64,000 nucleotides of DNA, taken from contig NZ_JAGETY010000010.1 in the NCBI RefSeq assembly GCF_017571525.1, positions 1-64,000 of the forward strand, written 5' to 3'. The notes under the pieces are model-generated. The model saw only the letters and a program-made list of their open reading frames with translations, was not told the origin of the DNA and made no database searches. A program made the translations under genes and the position numbers. This document shows positions 26,404 through 37,134 of the stretch, piece after piece (the stretch's first letter is position 1; each line of letters begins with the position of its first letter). This DNA comes from Hymenobacter sp. BT559 (GTDB lineage Bacteria; Bacteroidota; Bacteroidia; Cytophagales; Hymenobacteraceae).

Positions 26404-26463
26404 CACGCCCGAACGCTGGGCTGCCTGCTAGCACTTTTAGCGGCAGCCCAGCGTTCGGGCGTG
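26404..26463 (+). promoter_or_regulatory. Perfect 22-bp hairpin between grpE and dnaJ
   Basis: Arms 26404-26425 (beginning CACGCCCGAACGCTGGGCTG) and 26442-26463 are exact complements with a 16-base loop. No T-run follows, so it is a poor intrinsic terminator. It ends 15 bases before the dnaJ ATG and may set the ratio of the two proteins by mRNA processing, partial termination or start-site masking (inference). Confidence 0.7.
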
Positions 26464-26478
26464 AAATATCTCTGCAAA

Positions 26479-27621
26479 ATGGCAACTGTAAAGCGCGATT
26501 ATTACGAAGTATTAGGTATAGCAAAGAATGCGGAAGGCGACGTCATAAAGTCAGCCTACCGCAAGATGGCTATTAAATATCACCCCGATAAAAACCCCGA
26601 CGACCCCACGGCCGAGGATAAGTTTAAGGAGGCCGCCGAGGCCTACGAGGTGCTCAGCGACGCCGATAAGCGCGCGCGCTACGACCGATTTGGCCACCAG
26701 GGCGTGGGTGGCAACGGCGGCGGTAGCCCCAACATGGAGGATATTTTCTCGCAGTTCGGCGACATTTTCGGCGGAGGCGGGGGCTTCGAGGGCTTTTTTG
26801 GTGGCGGGCGCGGCCAGGGCCGTCGCGTCAAGAAGGGCTCCAATCTGCGCATCAAGCTTAAGCTTGATTTAGAAGAAGTTGCCAACGGCGTAGAGAAGAA
26901 AATCAAGGTGAAGCGCTACGTGGCCTGCCAGCCGTGCAGCGGCACCGGCGCCAAAAACGGTACCGAGCTCAAGACCTGCGCCACCTGCCAGGGCAGCGGC
27001 CAAACCAAGCGCGTAGTGAACACGATGCTCGGCCAAATGGTGAGCGCCAGCACTTGCCCTACCTGCCACGGTGAGGGCAAGACTATTTCTACGACTTGCG
27101 ATGTGTGCAAGGGCGAAGGGCGCCAGCTGAATGAGGAAGTAATTCCGATTAACATTCCGGCCGGTGTAGCCAACGATATGCAGCTGAGCATGAGCGGCAA
27201 AGGCAACTTTCCGGAGCGCGGCGGCGTGCCCGGCGACTTACTTATTCAGATTGAAGAGGAGCCACACGAATTCCTCAAGCGCGATGGCAACAACATCATG
27301 TTTGAGCAGTATATCAGCTTCGTGGATGCGGCGCTAGGGGCTAGCCTGGAGGTGCCGACCATCGAAGGCAAGGTAAAAATCAAGGTGGACCCTGGCACGC
27401 AGCCCGGCAAGATTCTGCGCCTACGTGGCAAAGGCATCAAGGACTTGAACGGCTACGGCCGCGGCGACCAGCTTATTCATCTGAATGTGTGGACACCCAA
27501 GAACGTGAGCAACCAGGAGCGCGAGCTGCTCGAAAAGCTGCGCGACTCGGACAACTTTACGCCGCACCCCGGCAAAAACGAGAAAGGCTTCTTTGAGAAA
27601 GTGAAGGAGTATTTCCAGTAG
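26479..27621 (+). CDS. dnaJ: Chaperone DnaJ
   Basis: Type I Hsp40 that feeds substrates to DnaK and stimulates its ATPase. It has 380 aa. The J domain is at residues 5-70 with YHPDKN, then a Gly/Phe-rich linker ([15 protein letters not shown]), four zinc-binding CxxCxGxG units ([32 protein letters not shown]) and the substrate-binding C-terminal domains. [13 protein letters not shown] marks the start; a GTG six codons earlier lies in the hairpin arm. A class I palindrome begins two bases after the stop. Confidence 0.98.
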   Translation: MATVKRDYYEVLGIAKNAEGDVIKSAYRKMAIKYHPDKNPDDPTAEDKFKEAAEAYEVLSDADKRARYDRFGHQGVGGNGGGSPNMEDIFSQFGDIFGGGGGFEGFFGGGRGQGRRVKKGSNLRIKLKLDLEEVANGVEKKIKVKRYVACQPCSGTGAKNGTELKTCATCQGSGQTKRVVNTMLGQMVSASTCPTCHGEGKTISTTCDVCKGEGRQLNEEVIPINIPAGVANDMQLSMSGKGNFPERGGVPGDLLIQIEEEPHEFLKRDGNNIMFEQYISFVDAALGASLEVPTIEGKVKIKVDPGTQPGKILRLRGKGIKDLNGYGRGDQLIHLNVWTPKNVSNQERELLEKLRDSDNFTPHPGKNEKGFFEKVKEYFQ

Positions 27622-27622
27622 T

Positions 27623-27787
27623 GTCTGAACCACGGATTCGGCCAGATTTTTCGGATTTCTCGGATTTTGTGGACGGATAAAATTAGAAAAGCCACCCGCT
27701 AGGGTGGCTTTTTTTATGAGCCTTTACGAGGCTTACGTCCACGAAATCTGAGAAATCCGAAAAATCCGTCCGAATCCGTGGTTCAGA
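27623..27787. repeat. Class I palindromic element after dnaJ
   Basis: Arms of 52 bases (27625-27676 and 27736-27787) match at 48 positions by my count; the outer ends TCTGAACCACGGATT are identical to the element after hppA. The core holds its own terminator hairpin, of different sequence from that in the hppA copy, so the outer arms are conserved while the core differs. Confidence 0.93.
27687..27716. terminator. Intrinsic terminator inside the second class I palindrome
   Basis: AAAAGCCACCC pairs with GGGTGGCTTTT around a 4-5 base loop and is followed by a run of seven T. It probably ends the grpE-dnaJ transcript. Confidence 0.88.
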
Positions 27788-27842
27788 TAGTAATGCGGCC
27801 CGACCTTCGGCGATATACCATCTCGAAATTGCTACCCCGCTC

Positions 27843-28352
27843 ATGAGCGCTGCCCCGTCTGCTGATTTTTTGGCTGCTTTGCACGACTACCAACCGCTGG
27901 TGCGGCGGGTGTGCCGGCTCTATTGCCAGGATGCCGACGACCGGCAGGACTTGTTCCAGGAAATTGTATTGCAGCTGTGGCGGGCCTGGCCGCGCTACGT
28001 GCCGCAGCCCGACGCCAAGCTCAGTACCTGGCTCTACCGTATTGCGCTCAATGTGGCCATCTCCAACCTGCGCCAGCGCACCCGCCGCCCCGCCTCGGTG
28101 AGTGTGGAAGACGAGGCTTGGCACCTGGCGCAGCCTACGGAGGCCAGTGACTACGAGCCCGAGGAAACGGCCGCGCTTTACCGCGCTATTGACCGGCTCT
28201 CCGATGTAGACAAGGCTTTTGTGCTGTTATATCTCGAAGACCGGCCCTACGACGAAATGGCGGACATCCTGGGCATCACCCAAAATAATGTGCGTGTGAA
28301 AATGCACCGCGTGCAGGAAAAACTGCGTCGTCAACTGGTTCATTCTAATTAA
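27843..28352 (+). CDS. RNA polymerase ECF sigma factor
   Basis: Sigma-70 family, ECF type, 169 aa. Region 2 is seen in LYCQDADDRQDLFQEIVLQLWRAW with the RNA-polymerase and -10 contact part KLSTWLYRIALNVAI. Region 4 is the helix-turn-helix YDEMADILGITQNNVRVKMHRVQEKLR. The next gene, 15 bases downstream, encodes a small membrane protein that could be its partner or anti-sigma factor. The signal and target genes are unknown. Confidence 0.94.
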   Translation: MSAAPSADFLAALHDYQPLVRRVCRLYCQDADDRQDLFQEIVLQLWRAWPRYVPQPDAKLSTWLYRIALNVAISNLRQRTRRPASVSVEDEAWHLAQPTEASDYEPEETAALYRAIDRLSDVDKAFVLLYLEDRPYDEMADILGITQNNVRVKMHRVQEKLRRQLVHSN

Positions 28353-28367
28353 TTATTCTGCTAGATT

Positions 28368-28991
28368 ATGGAGCTTGATGACTTGCGCCGCCAGTGGCGG
28401 CAGCCCGAGCCGCCGGCGGTGCCTGCGGCACTCAGCATGGCTGAGCTACGCCAGCTGCTGGCCCAGCAGTCGGGCAGCATTGTGGCGCAGTTGCGGCGCA
28501 ATGCCCGGCTCGAAATGGGTATTAATTACTCTATACTGGTCGTTTCGCTACTGATAGCGGGGCTAGCCCCCGTGCTGTGGGTGCGCCTGTTTGGGGGGCT
28601 GCTGGCGCTGATAGCGGTGGTCTGCATCTTCTACTTCCGGCGCAAGCTAGGGCTATTGCGCAGCATGAGTGACCCTGGCGGCGACCTGCGCGCCTACCTG
28701 CTCCGCCTTACTATCGGCCTGCGCACCCTCATCCAGTTTTACTACCGCCTCACGCTGGCCACGCTGCCGGTATCGTGCCTGCTGATGGGATTTATGGCCT
28801 TAACTACTACCAACAAGACCGTAACCACCACTAAAATCTGGATTGTCAGTGCTGTATTGGCGGTGCTGTGCGGGGTGCTATACCTGCCCACGGCGCACAC
28901 TACCAAGCGCTACCTGCACTGGCTCTACGGCCAGCACCTTGACCGGCTCGAAGGCCAGCTGCGCGAGCTCAACGACGAGCCGGAGGCCTAG
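28368..28991 (+). CDS. Membrane protein, possible partner of the ECF sigma factor
   Basis: A protein of 207 aa with four hydrophobic segments (about residues 50-70, 72-88, 120-145, 155-175). Its N-terminal cytoplasmic part (MELDDLRRQWRQPEPP) is of a kind often seen in Bacteroidota genes next to ECF sigma genes. The gene ends with a short basic/acidic tail (RLEGQLRELNDEPEA). Coupling to the sigma gene suggests membrane sequestration of the sigma factor, but no canonical zinc anti-sigma motif is present. Confidence 0.75.
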   Translation: MELDDLRRQWRQPEPPAVPAALSMAELRQLLAQQSGSIVAQLRRNARLEMGINYSILVVSLLIAGLAPVLWVRLFGGLLALIAVVCIFYFRRKLGLLRSMSDPGGDLRAYLLRLTIGLRTLIQFYYRLTLATLPVSCLLMGFMALTTTNKTVTTTKIWIVSAVLAVLCGVLYLPTAHTTKRYLHWLYGQHLDRLEGQLRELNDEPEA

Positions 28992-29120
28992 CCCGCTGGC
29001 GGCTCAGCCGCATTTTTTACCGTTCGGGCGGCCGGTTTTGCGGTTTGGCGCCCGGCGCGTGGTCGGCAGTAGCGGCCGCGCCTACATTTACGCCACCTTC
29101 TACGCTTTCACCTTTTTCTC

Positions 29121-30083
29121 ATGCAACAAGCTACTTCGAGGCCTATTCTGGAGGCCCGCGACGTGCACAAGCACTACGCCGCGCACACTGCCCTCGACGG
29201 GGTGAGCCTGTCTGTGCCCGAGCGCAGCATCTTCGGCCTGCTGGGGCCCAATGGCGCGGGCAAAACCTCGCTCATCCGCATTATTACGCAGATAACCGGG
29301 GCCGACTCGGGCGAGATTCTATTTCGCGGCGAGAAGCTGAACCCCAGCCACATCGGCCAGATTGGCTACCTGCCCGAAGAGCGCGGCCTTTACAAGAAAA
29401 TGAAGGTGGGCGAGCAGCTCATCTACCTGGCACAGTTGCGCGGCCTGAGCCGCAGCGAAGCGGTGGCGCGCATTAAGAAGTGGCTGGAGCGCTTCGACAT
29501 CAAGGCCTGGGCCGATAAGAACGTGGAAGACCTCAGCAAAGGCATGCAGCAGAAGGTGCAGTTTATTGCTACCGTGCTGCACGAGCCTAGCCTCATTATT
29601 CTTGACGAGCCCTTTTCGGGCTTCGACCCGATTAATGCCAACCTAATAAAAGACGAGATTCTACGGCTGAAAGACGAGGGCGCAGCTATCATTTTCTCAA
29701 CCCACCGCATGGAGTCGGTCGAGGAAATGTGCGACAGCATTGCCCTCATCAACCGCTCGCACAAGGTGCTTGATGGGCCGGTGAAGGCCATTCGCAACCA
29801 GTTCAAAACCAATGCTTACGAAGTTGAGGGCCAGGGCCGGCTCATGGTGGTGCACCCCGACTTTGAGGTGATAGAGCAGAAGGAGCGCGAAAATGACCAC
29901 TTCTACGCCCGCATTCAGCTGCACGCCGGCACTACCCCTAATGACCTGCTGCGCTTTCTTATTGGGCAGGTGCAGGTGCACTCCTTCCAGGAGCAAATTC
30001 CGAGCATCAACGAAATATTTATCCGGCGCGTGCGCGAAACCATGCCCGAGACCCTGAACGAAACCGCTAACGCGCTGCTCTAA
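29121..30083 (+). CDS. ABC transporter ATPase (NatA-like)
   Basis: A cytoplasmic ATPase of 320 aa. Walker A GPNGAGKTS is near residue 42, the signature is DLSKGMQQK (LSKGM in place of LSGGQ, as in NatA/drug exporters), Walker B is LIILDEPFSGFDP, and the switch His is in STHRMES. A C-terminal domain of about 90 residues follows, as in the NatA/YhaQ group. The permease gene starts 4 bases after the stop, so the two form one exporter. The substrate (Na+, drug or peptide) is unknown. Confidence 0.95.
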   Translation: MQQATSRPILEARDVHKHYAAHTALDGVSLSVPERSIFGLLGPNGAGKTSLIRIITQITGADSGEILFRGEKLNPSHIGQIGYLPEERGLYKKMKVGEQLIYLAQLRGLSRSEAVARIKKWLERFDIKAWADKNVEDLSKGMQQKVQFIATVLHEPSLIILDEPFSGFDPINANLIKDEILRLKDEGAAIIFSTHRMESVEEMCDSIALINRSHKVLDGPVKAIRNQFKTNAYEVEGQGRLMVVHPDFEVIEQKERENDHFYARIQLHAGTTPNDLLRFLIGQVQVHSFQEQIPSINEIFIRRVRETMPETLNETANALL

Positions 30084-30087
30084 TCCT

Positions 30088-31485
30088 ATGGCCTCCAAAT
30101 TTTTACTCGTTGCCCAGCGCGAATACCTCACTAGGGTGCGCAAACGGGCTTTTGTGGTGCTTACGCTGCTCGTGCCGCTGCTCATTGTCGGCTTTGGGCT
30201 GTTTGTGGGCAAGCTGGCGGAGTCCGATGAAACCACTGAAATCGTGGATGTGCGCGACGACAGTGGCCTGGGCATCGCTTCGCAGCTGGTATCGACGCCC
30301 CAGCTGCGGTTTCAAGCCGTGAGCGGCACGCTGGCCGAAGCCAAGCAAAGCTTTCAGAAGCAAAAGCACGCCGGCTTGCTCTACCTACCGGCCGGCCTGA
30401 GCGAGAACGACCCACAAGGTGTGCAGTTTTTCGGCAAAGGCAACATCAGCCTCAATAAAGAAAACCGGGTTGAAAAGGCGCTCACCGACGCTTTTGCGGA
30501 ATTGAAAATGCGCAAATCGGGCCTCACCCAAACCCAGCTCGACCAACTACGGGCTAAGGTGCCGCTCAATTCGGTAAGTGTGGATGAAACTGGTAAAGAG
30601 AAGGATAGCAACTCGGGCGTGACTACCGGCATTGCGTCGGCGCTGGCCATACTTATCTACTTTTTTATCTTCCTTTACGGCGTGCAGATTATGCGCGGGG
30701 TCGGTGAGGAAAAGTCGAGCCGCATTATGGAAGTAATGCTGTCGTCGGTAAAGCCCTTTGACCTGATGATGGGCAAAATAGTAGGCGTGGCGGCCGTAGG
30801 CCTCACCCAGTTTCTGCTGTGGGGGCTGCTCTCGTGGGGCGCTACCAGCTTCGTGGTGCCGCTGGTGATGGGCAACGACCAGTCTGCCAAAACGGAAGTT
30901 GCTGCTACTCCGGCCGCTAGCCCGGCCTTGGGTAGCACGGCTGCCACATCAAGCTCTCCGATAGCCGACAAGGCGGCCGCCTCGGCCGAGCAGATGAACC
31001 CGGCCAAGCGGGCGGGCGTCATCGGCGATGCCTTCGACAAGCTTCATAAACTGAATATTCCCATCGGCACGATTGTCTTTGGCTTTATCGTGTATTTCCT
31101 GGGCGGCTACCTGCTGTATAGCGCGCTCTTCGGCGCCGTAGGCGCGGCCGTAGACGACCAGACCGATACCCAGCAGTTCATGTTCCCAATTACGATGCCG
31201 CTCATTCTGAGCTACATCGTGGGCTTCTCGGTCATCTTGCGCAACCCCGACGGGCCCGTGGCCTTCTGGATGTCGATGATACCCTTTACCTCGCCCGTGG
31301 CCATGGTTATCCGGCTGCCATTTGGCGTGCCGGCGTGGCAGCTAGCGCTTTCGATTGCCTTGCTGGTGGTAGGGTTTGTGGGTACGGTGTGGGTGGCAGC
31401 CCGTATTTACCGCGTCGGTATTTTGATGTACGGCAAGAAAGTGACGTACAAAGAGCTGTCGAAGTGGATGTTTTATAAGGGCTAG
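30088..31485 (+). CDS. ABC-2 type permease (NatB-like)
   Basis: A membrane partner of the ATPase encoded just before it; 465 aa. A first helix (residues 20-45) is followed by an extracytoplasmic domain of about 140 residues with DDSGLGIASQL. Then come five to six helices from about residue 185. The EEKSSRIMEVMLSSVKPFDLMMGK segment is the coupling motif typical of NatB/YhaP. An Ala/Ser/Pro-rich low-complexity stretch (about residues 270-310) interrupts the helices; it is probably a species-specific loop. Confidence 0.94.
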   Translation: MASKFLLVAQREYLTRVRKRAFVVLTLLVPLLIVGFGLFVGKLAESDETTEIVDVRDDSGLGIASQLVSTPQLRFQAVSGTLAEAKQSFQKQKHAGLLYLPAGLSENDPQGVQFFGKGNISLNKENRVEKALTDAFAELKMRKSGLTQTQLDQLRAKVPLNSVSVDETGKEKDSNSGVTTGIASALAILIYFFIFLYGVQIMRGVGEEKSSRIMEVMLSSVKPFDLMMGKIVGVAAVGLTQFLLWGLLSWGATSFVVPLVMGNDQSAKTEVAATPAASPALGSTAATSSSPIADKAAASAEQMNPAKRAGVIGDAFDKLHKLNIPIGTIVFGFIVYFLGGYLLYSALFGAVGAAVDDQTDTQQFMFPITMPLILSYIVGFSVILRNPDGPVAFWMSMIPFTSPVAMVIRLPFGVPAWQLALSIALLVVGFVGTVWVAARIYRVGILMYGKKVTYKELSKWMFYKG

Positions 31486-31515
31486 CCACTGAACAAGCCC
31501 TTATGCCTGGGCGTT

Positions 31516-31629
31516 TGTCCTTACGAGCGCGACGAAGCGGAGCGCGGCAATCTTTCCTGGTCGTTGAATTAATAACCTAACGGCCAAGGACAGATTGCCG
31601 TGCTCTACTTCGTTGTGCTCGCAAGGACA
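31516..31629. repeat. Class III palindromic element
   Basis: Left arm 31516-31553 begins TGTCCTTACGAGCGCGACGA; the right arm 31592-31629 is its complement with a few mismatches. The type (TTRCGAGC...GGCAATC) is like the element between nuoK and nuoL. It lies after the natB-like gene and ends 11 bases before the ChaN-like start. Confidence 0.85.
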
Positions 31630-31639
31630 TTTTTGGGAC

Positions 31640-32524
31640 ATGACAAAAAAACTGCTTTTCCTGCTCCTGCTGCCGCTGTTAGCCTTCGGGCCGGCCGGCG
31701 AGCGGCCAGCCTACCGCCTCTTTACCGCCCAAGGCCAACCTGCTGATTACGACCAGATGCTCACCCAGCTGGCTCAGGCCGACGTGGTGCTCTTCGGCGA
31801 GCAGCACAACGACCCCATCGCCCATTGGCTTGAGCTGCAAGTAGCCAAAGACTTAGCGAGGTTAAAAGGCCCGGACAAGCTGGTGCTAGGTCTCGAAATG
31901 TTTGAGCGCGACGTGCAGCCGCTGGTAGCTAGCTACGCTTCTGGTACCCTAGCCGACTCGGCCTTCGAGCGCCAGAGTCGTCCCTGGCCTAACTACGCCA
32001 CCGACTACCGCCCGCTACTGCAGTTTGCTCGCAGTCAACACATTGGCATTATTGGCACGAACGTCCCACGCCGCTACGCCCAGCAGGTGGCGCGGGGCTC
32101 GCTGGCTGCCCTCGACAAGCTGCCCGCCGCTGAAAAGGCTTATCTGGCCCCGTTGCCGCTGAAGGTGGATTATGAGCTGCCGGGCTATAAGAACATGGCC
32201 GCTATGTTTGGCGACGCGAGCGCGGCGCACGGCGGCGGGGCGCGCAACGTAATTCAGGCGCAGGCGCTGAAGGATGCCACGATGGCCACCTACATTCAGC
32301 GGAGCTTGGCGCCGGGCCAGACGCTGCTGCACCTCAATGGCTCGTACCACTCCGACCACCACGATGGTATTGTGGCCTACCTGCGCGCGCAAGCTAAGGC
32401 GCCGTTGCGCGTGCAGACGCTGAGTGTAGTGACGCAGAGCCAGCTACAGCAGCTCGACAAAGAAAATCTGGCCCTGGCCGATTACGTTATCGTGGTGCCC
32501 GACGACATGACCAAAACGTACTAG
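31640..32524 (+). CDS. ChaN-like (DUF399) protein
   Basis: A protein of 294 aa with a signal peptide (MTKKLLFLLLLPLLAFG). The domain has the family marks VVLFGEQHNDPIAHWLELQV near residue 50, GLEMFERDVQPLV, and HLNGSYHSDHHDGI near residue 235. ChaN of Campylobacter binds paired haem at the outer membrane, and the EHND/HxxxH motifs are shared by a wider group that includes TraB/EreA-like folds. No lipobox Cys is visible, so it is probably periplasmic. The exact role is unknown here. The ATG was chosen because the longer frame runs into the palindrome. Confidence 0.85.
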   Translation: MTKKLLFLLLLPLLAFGPAGERPAYRLFTAQGQPADYDQMLTQLAQADVVLFGEQHNDPIAHWLELQVAKDLARLKGPDKLVLGLEMFERDVQPLVASYASGTLADSAFERQSRPWPNYATDYRPLLQFARSQHIGIIGTNVPRRYAQQVARGSLAALDKLPAAEKAYLAPLPLKVDYELPGYKNMAAMFGDASAAHGGGARNVIQAQALKDATMATYIQRSLAPGQTLLHLNGSYHSDHHDGIVAYLRAQAKAPLRVQTLSVVTQSQLQQLDKENLALADYVIVVPDDMTKTY

Positions 32525-32539
32525 GGCCCCCAGGAGCGC

Positions 32540-32917
32540 CTATTTCACTACCAAGCTGCCGCGCAGCATGCCCATGCCGCAGGTAAACTCGAAGCGGCCG
32601 GGCTGCTGGGGCAGCAGCTCGACCAAGGTGGTCTGGAAGGCAGGCAGGTCGCGCCGCACGTTGAAATCGGGCATCAGTAGTTCTTCCGAGCAGCTGTTTT
32701 CTTCGTCGCGGTAAAAATTGAGCTGCACCGGGCGGCCCTGCGTCACCTCTATCACACTGGGCGAGTACCCGCCTTTTACGGTAATATCGACCTGTTGCAC
32801 CCCGCCCGAGGTAGACTGCGCTGCCACTGCCGGCCGGCTTGAAAAGAAGAAGTACCAGAGCACCAGGCCAGCCAGCGCCAGGCCCCCGATGGTAACCAGA
32901 ATTGCAGCAATATCCAT
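32540..32917 (-). CDS. Membrane-anchored cupredoxin-domain protein
   Basis: A protein of 125 aa. One N-terminal helix (residues 5-26) anchors a cupredoxin-like domain. Likely copper ligands are the Cys in ENSCSEEL and the Cys and Met residues of FTCGMGMLRG, a pattern found in cupredoxins encoded beside copper ATPases. It lies 21 bases downstream of copA on the same strand, so the pair is probably an operon. It probably holds copper at the outer face of the membrane during export (inference). Confidence 0.88.
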   Translation of the reverse strand: MDIAAILVTIGGLALAGLVLWYFFFSSRPAVAAQSTSGGVQQVDITVKGGYSPSVIEVTQGRPVQLNFYRDEENSCSEELLMPDFNVRRDLPAFQTTLVELLPQQPGRFEFTCGMGMLRGSLVVK

Positions 32918-32938
32918 GATAACGAAGAAATTAGCCGG

Positions 32939-35212
<2,274 letters not shown>

Positions 35213-35502
35213 GGCGTAAGCAGGTAAAAAACAAGCGGAAAGCACCGGCGCTCGCCGCTCCGGGCGCCAGTAACTACTAGAACAAATTAACGCAGGCGAA
35301 ACGCCCATCGCGGTACGAAATCCGGCGCCAGACTTGCATAATTCGCATCGGGCGGGGTTAGCACTGAGTGCCTAATTCTGCTAGCTGCGGGCAGAATTTT
35401 GTGGCAATAAGAAAGCAAAGCCGCCCGAAATTTGTAAATACCCTCAGCAAGCTTACGCCCCTGGGGGCAAAGCAGCGCCCATCGTCCAGCACGTTCCTGA
35501 TT

Positions 35503-35712
35503 ATGTCAACCCTTCGTTTCAAAACCACTATCAATTGCGGCGGCTGCATCAAGGCCGTGACGCCTACCCTCAACAAAGAAGTCGGTGCCGGCAATTGGCA
35601 GGTTGATACCGCCAACCCGGATAAGATTCTCACTATTATGGCGCCAGTTTCGGCCGCGCAGGTAAAGGCAGCCGTTGAGCAGGCTGGTTTTGAGGCCGTG
35701 CCGCTAGGCTAG
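35503..35712 (+). CDS. Heavy-metal-associated (CopZ-like) chaperone
   Basis: A single HMA domain of 69 aa with a CGGC metal site (INCGGCIKAV) and the ferredoxin-like ending AAVEQAGFEAVPL. It probably hands Cu+ to the CopA ATPase encoded divergently. The ATG at 35503 gives the exact domain; the upstream 45 codons of open frame have no domain. No Shine-Dalgarno sequence is visible. It ends before a two-way terminator. Confidence 0.9.
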   Translation: MSTLRFKTTINCGGCIKAVTPTLNKEVGAGNWQVDTANPDKILTIMAPVSAAQVKAAVEQAGFEAVPLG

Positions 35713-35730
35713 CCCTTCATTTATCAATAC

Positions 35731-35768
35731 GCATAAAAAAAGCCCGGCTAGCCGGGCTTTTTTTATGC
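35731..35768. terminator. Perfect 38-base palindrome terminator
   Basis: GCATAAAAAAAGCCCGGCTA followed by its own complement forms a full palindrome with A-run and T-run on either side. It lies between convergent genes and would stop transcription from both. Confidence 0.93.
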
Positions 35769-35781
35769 GATAGGGTCAAGC

Positions 35782-35970
35782 TTAGTCTTCGGAGTCGTCG
35801 CGCTTGATTTTTTGCAGCGCGCTGGCCAACTCCTGCCGCAGCTGCTGGCCCGAGTCGGCGGGAAGCTGCTCGCCGATTTTATATTGCTTTTGCAGGCGCT
35901 CCCATTCTTCGATGGGAATAAAAACCCCGGTGACAGTGCCTTTGGCGTCGGATAGGTACTTGATGTCCAT
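35782..35970 (-). CDS. Small hypothetical protein, antitoxin-like
   Basis: A protein of 62 aa from ATG 35970 (MDIKYLSD). The first 30 residues (KGTVTGVFIPIEEWERLQKQY) look like the beta-hairpin/helix start of Phd/YefM-type or related addiction proteins, and the rest is a charged helix (QQLRQELASALQKIKRDD). No toxin gene lies beside it: the next gene upstream is the IscA-type protein, 41 bases away. It could be an orphan antitoxin or a small regulator. Confidence 0.6.
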   Translation of the reverse strand: MDIKYLSDAKGTVTGVFIPIEEWERLQKQYKIGEQLPADSGQQLRQELASALQKIKRDDSED

Positions 35971-36011
35971 GGCGTTACTTGGCAAGGTTGGGGTGGAGGA
36001 AACGCAGCTGG

Positions 36012-36359
36012 CTAGGCCGAAAACGACGAGCCGCAGCCGCAGGTGCTCTTGGCCTGGGGGTTGTTGAAAGTAAAGCCGCGGGCATTGAGGCCGTCCTGGA
36101 AGTCAACCTCCATGCCGAGTACATACATGGCGTGCTTCTTATCCATGATGAGTTGCACGCCATCGAGGTCATATACTTCGTCCTGGTCTTTGGCCTTGTC
36201 GAAGCCTAGTAGGTAGCTCATGCCCGAGCAGCCGCCGCCCTGCACCCCGATGCGCAGGCCGTAGTCGGCGGGTACGTTTTTTTCCTGAATAATATTTTTA
36301 ACCTCAACTAACGCGCGGGGCGTGAGGCCGATAGGCGGCGCTAACGTGGTGGTGGCCAT
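36012..36359 (-). CDS. IscA/SufA/ErpA-type iron-sulfur assembly protein
   Basis: An A-type Fe-S carrier of 115 aa. The three conserved cysteines are C44 (GGGCSGMSY) and C107 and C109 (STCGCGSSF). It probably carries [2Fe-2S] or [4Fe-4S] clusters to target proteins. It has its own promoter box. The small antitoxin-like gene follows after 41 bases and may be co-transcribed. Confidence 0.94.
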   Translation of the reverse strand: MATTTLAPPIGLTPRALVEVKNIIQEKNVPADYGLRIGVQGGGCSGMSYLLGFDKAKDQDEVYDLDGVQLIMDKKHAMYVLGMEVDFQDGLNARGFTFNNPQAKSTCGCGSSFSA

Positions 36360-36394
36360 AACGGGGTTCGAGTTTAGAATGAATGTAGCTAAGA

Positions 36395-36402
36395 CAAATA
36401 TA
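36395..36402 (-). promoter_or_regulatory. -7 promoter box TATATTTG for the IscA-type gene
   Basis: On the minus strand the octamer matches TAnnTTTG and lies 36 bases before the ATG. Confidence 0.6.
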
Positions 36403-36554
36403 CGCCGGCCAGCGGGCCAGCTAGCTACCTAAACAGGGCAGGGCCGCCGGCGGTTCACGGGGCTGGCCCGCGCGTTGGCCGGGCACTAAAAATTGGCCGT
36501 AAAAGCCGTCGGTACCGTAGTTTCACGGCTACTCAGGGCATTCTAGTACGTTTT

Positions 36555-37091
36555 ATGGACACGACCACTTATTTCTTTGACTTACTCAAGACCATACTGC
36601 CCGCGCTCATTGTAGCGGGGGCCATCTTCTTTCTGTTTCGCCAGTATCTGGAAAAAGAGCAGCAGCGCCGCCTCATCGAACTGCGGCTCGATAGCAGCAA
36701 AACCACCCTGCCGCTGCGCCTGCAAGCCTACGAGCGCGTGACGCTGCTGCTAGAGCGCATTTCTCCTAGCAACATTCTGGTGCGCCTGAGCAGCGCCGGC
36801 CAAAACGCCGCCGACTACCACCGCCTCTTGCAGCAGGAAATCCGGGGGGAGTTTGAGCACAATTTCTCGCAGCAGCTCTACATGACCCCCGAAACCTGGG
36901 CCCAGGTGAAGCAGGCGAAAGAAGACGTGCTCACCATGATGAACCGCGCTTTTCACGGCCTGCAAAACCCCACGCAGCTGCGCGGCACGGAGCTGGCCAA
37001 ACGCATTCTGGAGGGCCTGATGACCGATGCGGCCGACCCTACGGCCCCGGCTCTAGCGGCGGTGAAGCGCGAGGCAGCGGGACTTTTTTAA
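36555..37091 (+). CDS. Conserved hypothetical membrane-anchored protein
   Basis: A protein of 178 aa with one N-terminal helix (about residues 12-30: LPALIVAGAIFFLFRQYL) and a long helical cytoplasmic part. The latter has RLQAYERVTLLLERISPSNILVR and EIRGEFEHNFSQQLYMTPETW, which resembles an uncharacterised Bacteroidota family that I know only as hypothetical. It has no catalytic motif. The nucleotidase gene follows 43 bases downstream. Function unknown. Confidence 0.78.
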   Translation: MDTTTYFFDLLKTILPALIVAGAIFFLFRQYLEKEQQRRLIELRLDSSKTTLPLRLQAYERVTLLLERISPSNILVRLSSAGQNAADYHRLLQQEIRGEFEHNFSQQLYMTPETWAQVKQAKEDVLTMMNRAFHGLQNPTQLRGTELAKRILEGLMTDAADPTAPALAAVKREAAGLF

Positions 37092-37134
37092 GTCGCATAT
37101 TTGAACCCCGACGGCAGCAAGCAGTTGAAGCTAG

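Noticed and set aside
35213..35308. N-terminal extension of CopA by 32 codons
   Set aside because: No likeness to CopA, and it lies in the divergent control region; MSASSQ followed directly by the metal-binding domain is the better start.
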